Positions 6,344 through 10,318 of a stretch of 10,318 bases of DNA are shown here, piece by piece (the first letter of the stretch is position 1; each line of letters opens with the position of its first letter). Location: positions 1 to 10,318 of the forward strand of contig JBDHRG010000135.1 in NCBI GenBank assembly GCA_039807445.1. Direction: 5' to 3'. Made by a program: the position numbers and the translations under genes. A model generated the notes under the pieces. It saw nothing but the letters and a program-made list of their open reading frames with translations. It searched no databases and had not been told where the DNA came from. This DNA is from JBDHRG01 sp039807445. Its GTDB lineage: Bacteria > Pseudomonadota > Gammaproteobacteria > Competibacterales > Competibacteraceae.

Positions 6344-7437
6344 GTCCCCTCCTCGGGCCGCAGCCCGGCGAAGCGCGCGCCGCGCTGCTTGAAGCGACGG
6401 TTGCTGAACAGCGGCGCGTGCGGGATCGCCTCCAGCCCTTCGCGCGCGACGGTCGCGGCCAGTTGCGCGAGCACCGCGGCGCGGTCGCGGCCGTGGATCA
6501 TCGTGAACAGGTTGTAGCGCCAGTCGGGCAGCCGGCGCGGGCGGCGGTAGCACAGCGTCACCCCCGGCGCCTGCGCCAGCCGTGCACCGAGCGCGTCGAC
6601 CTCACGGTCGGGCACGTCCCAGACCACCATCGCGTTGGCGGCGAAGCCGAGCTCATGGTGGCGCACCACGGCGCCGAAGCGGCGCAGCGTGCCGGCCTCG
6701 AGCAGCGCGCACAGCGCGGCGAGCACTTCGGCTTCGCCCCAGCCGAGCCGCCCGGCGAGCACCGCGTAGGGCCGCGGCACCAGCGCCAGCCCGTCCTGCA
6801 CCGCGGCGACCAGCGCGCGGGTGCGGGCATCGAGGGTGTCGAAGCGCCCGGGCGACATCGACGCGAAGCGAGCGTTCGCACCCTCCCCCCCTGCGGCGGA
6901 GGGAACACAAGGACCGGCGGCACCGGGGCCGAGATCGCTCAGCGCAAAGGCCAGGTCGATGCGGTATTCGCGCTCGAGCGGCAGGCGCAGCGCGGCGAGT
7001 CCGGTGTCGGTTTCGAGCCGGTCGAGCACGGCGTCGAGGTGGCCGCGGTCGGGGCCGGTCAGCACGAACCACAGGTTCCAGCGGTGCTCGCGCGCATAGT
7101 TGTGGTTGGTCTCGGGCAGCGCGCTGACGCGCGCGGCGACCGCCTCGAGCGCGGCTTCCGGTACCGCCAGCGCCGCGAGCAGGCTGGCGCCGACGCGATT
7201 GGGCGCGAACACCGGGCCGATGCGGCTCAGCGCCCCGGCGGCGTGCAGCCGCTGCAGCCGCGCCAGCACCTCGGCTTCGGCCACCCCCAGCCGCGCGCCG
7301 ATCGCCGCGAACGGCGCCGGGTGCAGCGGGAAACCGCGCTGGCAGGCGTCGAGCAGGCGCAGATCGGTCTGCCCGGGCAATGGAGAAGGGAGGAAGGGGG
7401 CAAACCGTGCGCACGCTTCACCGTTCACGGCGGACAT
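6316..7437 (-). CDS. nirDL: Fused siroheme decarboxylase subunits NirD-NirL
   Basis: A 373-residue protein contains two AsnC-like subunits in one chain. Residues about 24-168 are NirD (FPLHPAPFAAIG near the start, NHNYAREHRWNLWF at 111-124). Residues about 197-359 are NirL (LVPRPYAVLAGRLG, then CYRRPRRLPDWRYNLF at 296-311). Acting with NirGH it should convert siroheme to 12,18-didecarboxysiroheme in the cytoplasm. NirDL fusions are known elsewhere, so the fusion itself is not unique. The linker (about 169-196) is low-complexity and encoded by GC-rich hairpin sequence. M194 (codon 6856-6858) looks like a former NirL start but has no clear ribosome site. The ATG at 7435-7437 was chosen because GAGGA lies 8 bases upstream; it adds about 22 unusual residues, including PSPLPG, before conserved NirD sequence. 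It lies 34 bases after nirF and overlaps nirG by 28 bases. Confidence 0.9.
   Translation of the reverse strand: MSAVNGEACARFAPFLPSPLPGQTDLRLLDACQRGFPLHPAPFAAIGARLGVAEAEVLARLQRLHAAGALSRIGPVFAPNRVGASLLAALAVPEAALEAVAARVSALPETNHNYAREHRWNLWFVLTGPDRGHLDAVLDRLETDTGLAALRLPLEREYRIDLAFALSDLGPGAAGPCVPSAAGGEGANARFASMSPGRFDTLDARTRALVAAVQDGLALVPRPYAVLAGRLGWGEAEVLAALCALLEAGTLRRFGAVVRHHELGFAANAMVVWDVPDREVDALGARLAQAPGVTLCYRRPRRLPDWRYNLFTMIHGRDRAAVLAQLAATVAREGLEAIPHAPLFSNRRFKQRGARFAGLRPEEGTWRSMPATA
6862..6903. repeat. GC-rich hairpins encoding the NirD-NirL linker
   Basis: Two adjacent inverted repeats lie within the linker codons: GCGAA/TTCGC (6863-6867 and 6875-6879) and CCCTCC/GGAGGG (6881-6886 and 6898-6903). 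The arrangement resembles the dispersed intergenic hairpin repeats of GC-rich proteobacteria more than domain-coding sequence, and the encoded peptide is low-complexity. Being open in the nirDL frame, it now acts as a linker. Its repeat-family identity is an inference. Confidence 0.4.
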
Positions 7438-7471
7438 TCTCGCATTCCTCTTCTCCGTCCACTGCCCACGC

Positions 7472-8656
7472 TCAAAGCCCGATCCGCCCGGCGCGCGAGC
7501 TCATGAAGATCCCGCTCGGCTTGTCGGCCGGCAGCTCGACGAGCTTCGCTCGCGTGCGCGTGTCGTAGACCACGACGCGGTCGTCGTCGCGCGCCGACAC
7601 CCACGCCTGCTCGCCGCGCGGCGTGAACTCCATGTGCAGCACCGCCCGCCCCGGCGCGAGCGTGTCGACCACGGCCAGGCTCGGCACGTCGATCACCTGC
7701 ACCTCGCCGTTGTCGGGGTGGGCGAAATTGACCCACACCTCGCGCGCATCGGGACGCGCCATCGCGAACACCGGCTGGCCACGCACCGGGATGCGCTTGA
7801 CCTCGGTCCAGGTGTCGGTGTCGAGCACCAGGACTTCGTGGCGGCCGATGCCGGGCAGGAAGGCGAGCCGCCCGGCCAGCGCCCAGCCGCGCAAGTGCGG
7901 CATCTTGAACACGGGCAGCCTGGGGTCGTCCTTGGCGTAGTGCTGCATCACCTTGCGCACGCCGGCCTCGGGGTGCCACAGGTCGAGCACCGCCAGTCCG
8001 GGCTCGCCGAACAGCCCGGCGACGTACCAGCGTCCGTCGGGCGAGATCAGCGCGTCGTAGGGTTGCGCGCCGGCGTCGCGGAACCTGCGCGTCTTCGGCT
8101 GCGCGGGGTCGCCGAGATCGGTGATCCAGATCTCGCCGGCGTCGAACAGGCTGTAGATGAAGCCCACGCCCGGCACGTCGGCGATGCCGACCACCTTCGA
8201 GCGCGCGCCGGCCTCGCCGTACTCGGCCGGGATGTCGGCGACCAGCTCGAGCGACTCGGTGTCGAACACCTTGATCCCGCCCGGCTCGTAGTTGGCCACC
8301 GCCAGCAGCCTGCCGTCCTGCGAGATCGCACCGCCGATGCTGTTGCCCGACTGCACCACGCGCTTGACCAGCGCCCGCTCGAGCAGATCGACCTTGCTCA
8401 GTCCGCCGTCGCGGCCGAACACGAAGGCGAAGCGCTGGTCGCGCGAATACACCAGCGCCGCGTGCGACAGGTCGCCGAGCCCTTCGATGCGCCCGAGCGC
8501 GCTGCGCCCGCTGGTTTCGGCCAGGATCAGCCGGCCGGTGGCGCGCTCGACGATCAGCGCCAGGTCGCCGGTGCCGCGCGGCTCGGGCGCGGCGCTGGCC
8601 GCGAGCGATGCCGCGGCCAGCGCCGCGGCGAACAGGGTACGGGTGAGCGGTTTCAT
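7472..8656 (-). CDS. nirF: Heme d1 biosynthesis protein NirF (periplasmic beta-propeller)
   Basis: NirF acts late in heme d1 formation in the periplasm. It is related to the d1 domain of NirS and is described as a dehydrogenase that introduces the acrylate double bond of heme d1. The 394-residue product begins with a Sec signal peptide (residues 1 to about 22, KPLTRTLF then an Ala-rich core, cut near ASA). There is no lipobox cysteine, so a soluble periplasmic form is expected, unlike lipoprotein versions reported in Pseudomonas. Repeated propeller-blade sequences follow, such as ISQDGRLLAVANYEPGGIKV, ISPDGRWYVAGLF, FAMARPDAREVWVNFAHPDN and FTPRGEQAWVSARDDD. The ATG at 8654-8656 starts a clean signal peptide, with GGAG about 12 bases upstream. 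An in-frame ATG at 8684-8686 overlaps the nirC stop as ATGA and would add 10 residues; it remains possible. NirC is the likely electron partner. Confidence 0.94.
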   Translation of the reverse strand: MKPLTRTLFAAALAAASLAASAAPEPRGTGDLALIVERATGRLILAETSGRSALGRIEGLGDLSHAALVYSRDQRFAFVFGRDGGLSKVDLLERALVKRVVQSGNSIGGAISQDGRLLAVANYEPGGIKVFDTESLELVADIPAEYGEAGARSKVVGIADVPGVGFIYSLFDAGEIWITDLGDPAQPKTRRFRDAGAQPYDALISPDGRWYVAGLFGEPGLAVLDLWHPEAGVRKVMQHYAKDDPRLPVFKMPHLRGWALAGRLAFLPGIGRHEVLVLDTDTWTEVKRIPVRGQPVFAMARPDAREVWVNFAHPDNGEVQVIDVPSLAVVDTLAPGRAVLHMEFTPRGEQAWVSARDDDRVVVYDTRTRAKLVELPADKPSGIFMSSRAGRIGL

Positions 8657-8682
8657 TCGGTCGAAACTCTCCGGAGTCCATT

Positions 8683-9018
8683 TCATTCGGGCAGTCCCTG
8701 GTGCAGCTGGCGCACGATCCAGCGGGCTTCGTCTTCGTCGAGCTGTCCGCGCCACGGCGGCATCGCCGTTCCCGGCCGGCCGTCGAGAATGGTCGACACC
8801 AGCAGCGCCTCGGGCTTGCCGGCCAGCGCCTGCGGCGTCAGCGGCGTACCGAGCCCGCCCCTGAGCGTCATGCCGTGGCACGAGCCGCAGTCCTGCCGCA
8901 CCAGGTGGCGCAGCGCGCGGGCGCGCTCGGGTGGAGGCTCGGCGACGGCTTCATCGGCGTGAACCGCGGCGGGCAAGGCGACGAGCGTGGCGATCAACAG
9001 GCCGGCGGCGCGGCGCAT
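8683..9018 (-). CDS. nirC: Cytochrome c NirC (c55x type)
   Basis: The product is a small periplasmic mono-heme cytochrome c of 111 residues. A Sec signal peptide covers about residues 1-21 (cut near VHA). The heme-attachment motif CGSCH is at 44-48 and the likely axial methionine is M86 in GTAMPPW. In nir clusters this family is linked to heme d1 maturation, probably accepting electrons from NirF, and can also pass electrons to NirS. Length fits the family. The ATG at 9016-9018 was chosen because it begins the signal peptide and has GAGGGAG 7 bases upstream; the open frame further upstream lacks such support. It is the first gene behind an FNR/Dnr-like promoter and its stop overlaps a possible nirF start, so it appears to lead the d1-biosynthesis operon. 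Confidence 0.94.
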   Translation of the reverse strand: MRRAAGLLIATLVALPAAVHADEAVAEPPPERARALRHLVRQDCGSCHGMTLRGGLGTPLTPQALAGKPEALLVSTILDGRPGTAMPPWRGQLDEDEARWIVRQLHQGLPE

Positions 9019-9049
9019 GGCGAGTCTCCCTCTGGAGCGTGTGGGCCGA

Positions 9050-9098
9050 CGAGGCCATTGAACGCCGGCACCACGGGAGCGACCTTGACCGGCATCAA
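9050..9098 (-). promoter_or_regulatory. FNR/Dnr-type class II promoter for the nirC-to-nirJ genes
   Basis: On the minus strand TTGAT-GCCG-GTCAA (9085-9098) matches the FNR/Dnr/NNR consensus TTGAT-N4-ATCAA at 9 of 10 positions. A -10-like TTCAAT (9057-9062, 4 of 6 matches to TATAAT) is centred 32 bases downstream. That places a start of transcription near 9050, with the box centred near -41.5, the class II position, and a leader of about 30 bases to nirC. It would give anaerobic or NO-dependent expression of d1-biosynthesis genes apart from the nirS promoter, which lies outside the window. The box and spacing are seen; the regulator's identity is inferred. Confidence 0.75.
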
Positions 9099-9117
9099 AC
9101 GCACGCGACAACAGGAC

Positions 9118-9189
9118 AGGCGCGAGGGGCGAGTCGCGAGGCACGAGGAAAGACCACGTCCTCGCCGCCGCGCCTCGTCCCTCGCGCCT
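9118..9189. repeat. Large imperfect inverted repeat just after nirS
   Basis: Arms at 9118-9133 and 9174-9189 pair over 16 positions with one mismatch (G·U on the plus strand, A·C in the nir transcript). Inside, CGAGGA (9144-9149) and TCCTCG (9159-9164) form a second 6-bp stem. The sequence is built of degenerate GCGAGG-like units. It starts 6 bases past the nirS stop. No T tract follows on the minus strand, so it is not a canonical terminator. It may protect the nirS mRNA 3' end or attenuate read-through into nirC. Confidence 0.65.
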
Positions 9190-9194
9190 CGGCC

Positions 9195-10318
9195 TCAGTA
9201 CACGTCGTGCTGCGTGTTGTAGACGTTGAACTTGCCGGTCGGCGTGATCAGGCGCGGGTCCTTGATCACGGTCTTCAGCTTCAGCGTCTTGTCGTCGACC
9301 ACCACCAGCGCCGACTTCTGGTCCTTGCCGTTCCAGACCGAGAACCAGACCTCGTCACCGGCCTTGTTGTACTCGGGGTGGACGACGCGCTTGGGCCCGT
9401 CGCCGAGCTCGGCCCAATCGGCGATCGGCAGCTTGACCGGCGGCTTGTCGAGCGCCTGGGTGTCGTACACCACCACCGACTGGCTGACGCCGGCGTCGGG
9501 GTTCAGCGCGGTATCGACGTACAGGTGGCCCGACTTCGGGTGCGTCTTGACGAACAGCGAGCCGCCGCCCTGGCCCTTCAGCGTGCGCACCACCTTCCAG
9601 GCATTCTGCGGGTACTTGGCCGGGTCGGTGCCGATCAGCTGGATGGTGTCGTCGCCGAGGTGCGAAGTCGCCCACACCGGCCCGAACTGCGGATCGACGA
9701 AGTTCGCACCGCGGCCCGGGTGCGGGATCTTGCCGACATCGACCAGCTTCGCGAGCTTGCGCTCCTTCGAATCGATCACCGCGATCTTGTTCGACTGGTT
9801 GGCTGCCGACATGAAGTAGCGGTGGCTCGAATCCCAGCCGCCGTCGTGCAGGAAGCGCGCGGTGCCGATCTCGGTGACCTGCAGGTTGTCGATGTCGCCG
9901 TAGTCGACCAACAGGACCTTGCCGGTCTCCTTGACGTTGATGATGAACTCGGGGTGTTCGTGCGAGGCGGCGATCGCGGCGACGCGCGGCTCGGGGTGGT
10001 ACTCCTGGGTGTCGACGGTCATGCCGCGGGTCGAGACGATCTTCAGCGGCTCGAGCGTATCGCCGTCCATGATCACGAACTGCGGCGGCCAGTAGGAACC
10101 GGCGATCGCGTACTTGTCTTCGAAGCCCTTGTATTTCGAGGTGTCGACCGAGCGCGCCTCGAGGCCGATCTTCAGCTCGGCGACCGTCTCGGGCTTCTCC
10201 ATCCACAGGTCGATCAGGTTGATCCTGGCGTCGCGGCCGACCACGTACAGGTAGCGCCCCGAGGCCGACAGGCGCGAGATGTGCACCGCGTAGCCGGTCT
10301 TGACGATGTTGATGATCT
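9195..10318 (-). CDS. nirS: Cytochrome cd1 nitrite reductase NirS, d1 domain (5' part outside window)
   Basis: NirS is the periplasmic homodimeric enzyme that reduces nitrite to nitric oxide in denitrification, using heme c and heme d1. The window holds the C-terminal 374 codons, nearly the whole eight-bladed d1 propeller. The heme c domain and signal peptide lie beyond the right edge. Three key histidines of the family are visible: the d1 axial ligand in AVHISRLSASGRYLYV (codon 10281-10283), and the two active-site histidines in EYHPEPRVAA (9996-9998) and FLHDGG (9846-9848). Further NirS hallmarks are SYWPPQFVIMDGDTLEP, STRGMT, HPGRGANFVDPQFGPVWATS and the C-terminal VWFSVWNGKDQ and LITPTGKFNVYNT. 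No lesion is seen, so the gene looks functional. Its promoter is not in view. The inverted repeat follows its stop directly. Confidence 0.98.
   Translation of the reverse strand, partial: IINIVKTGYAVHISRLSASGRYLYVVGRDARINLIDLWMEKPETVAELKIGLEARSVDTSKYKGFEDKYAIAGSYWPPQFVIMDGDTLEPLKIVSTRGMTVDTQEYHPEPRVAAIAASHEHPEFIINVKETGKVLLVDYGDIDNLQVTEIGTARFLHDGGWDSSHRYFMSAANQSNKIAVIDSKERKLAKLVDVGKIPHPGRGANFVDPQFGPVWATSHLGDDTIQLIGTDPAKYPQNAWKVVRTLKGQGGGSLFVKTHPKSGHLYVDTALNPDAGVSQSVVVYDTQALDKPPVKLPIADWAELGDGPKRVVHPEYNKAGDEVWFSVWNGKDQKSALVVVDDKTLKLKTVIKDPRLITPTGKFNVYNTQHDVY

Noticed and set aside
6418..8962. Large plus-strand frames (about 360 and 620 codons) opposite nirDL, nirF and nirC
   Set aside because: They consist of His/Arg/Gln/Ala-rich sequence without domains and are antisense to well-recognised nir genes.
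9118..9189. The inverted repeat as an intrinsic terminator or as a mobile-element end
   Set aside because: There is no T tract on the minus strand, no transposase and no flanking target duplication; it is kept as a hairpin repeat only.
1..10318. CRISPR array, tRNA, rRNA, riboswitch or phage genes
   Set aside because: I saw no regularly spaced repeats, no tRNA-like cloverleaf, no rRNA sequence and no phage or transposase motifs by reading; a covariance-model search was not possible.

Overview
The window is GC-rich with strong third-position G/C bias. It carries most of a cytochrome cd1 nitrite reductase (nir) locus, so the source is a denitrifying proteobacterium. GC content, gene order and the neighbouring genes fit a betaproteobacterium, perhaps of the Thauera/Azoarcus/Rhodocyclales type; this assignment is inference only. 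Almost everything is coded on the minus strand. The single plus-strand gene is a LysR-type regulator.

Right side (positions 10318 down to 3339, minus strand) is the nir locus. It holds the 3' two thirds of nirS (d1-propeller domain, running off the right edge), nirC (small cytochrome c), nirF (periplasmic d1-maturation propeller), a fused nirD-nirL, nirG, nirH, and a last gene that joins the radical SAM enzyme NirJ to a complete uroporphyrinogen-III C-methyltransferase (SUMT, the job of NirE/CobA). Together these cover precorrin-2 supply (SUMT), siroheme decarboxylation (NirDL plus NirGH), keto-group formation (NirJ), the final periplasmic step (NirF, with NirC as likely redox partner) and the enzyme that uses heme d1 (NirS). 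No nirN and no separate nirE or precorrin-2 dehydrogenase/ferrochelatase gene is seen. From nirC to nirH the genes overlap or lie within about 35 bases of each other. nirJ-SUMT follows after an 86-base gap.

Between nirS and nirC lie a 72-base imperfect inverted repeat just after the nirS stop codon and, further downstream, a near-consensus FNR/Dnr-type box with a -10-like hexamer at class II spacing. The layout suggests that nirS expression is separated from that of the d1-biosynthesis genes, which have their own anaerobic/NO-responsive promoter.

Left side: the LysR gene (2416-3327) converges on nirJ-SUMT and diverges from a two-gene unit encoding a di-heme cytochrome b561 and a periplasmic YceI protein, which ends at a clear intrinsic terminator. 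Beyond it is a lytic murein transglycosylase lipoprotein gene cut by the left edge. These genes have no evident link to denitrification.

The most notable observations are the NirJ-SUMT fusion, the NirD-NirL fusion whose linker is encoded by GC-rich hairpin sequence, and the hairpin-plus-FNR-box arrangement between nirS and nirC. No stretch above 300 bases lacks a gene. I saw no tRNA, rRNA, CRISPR array or insertion sequence.
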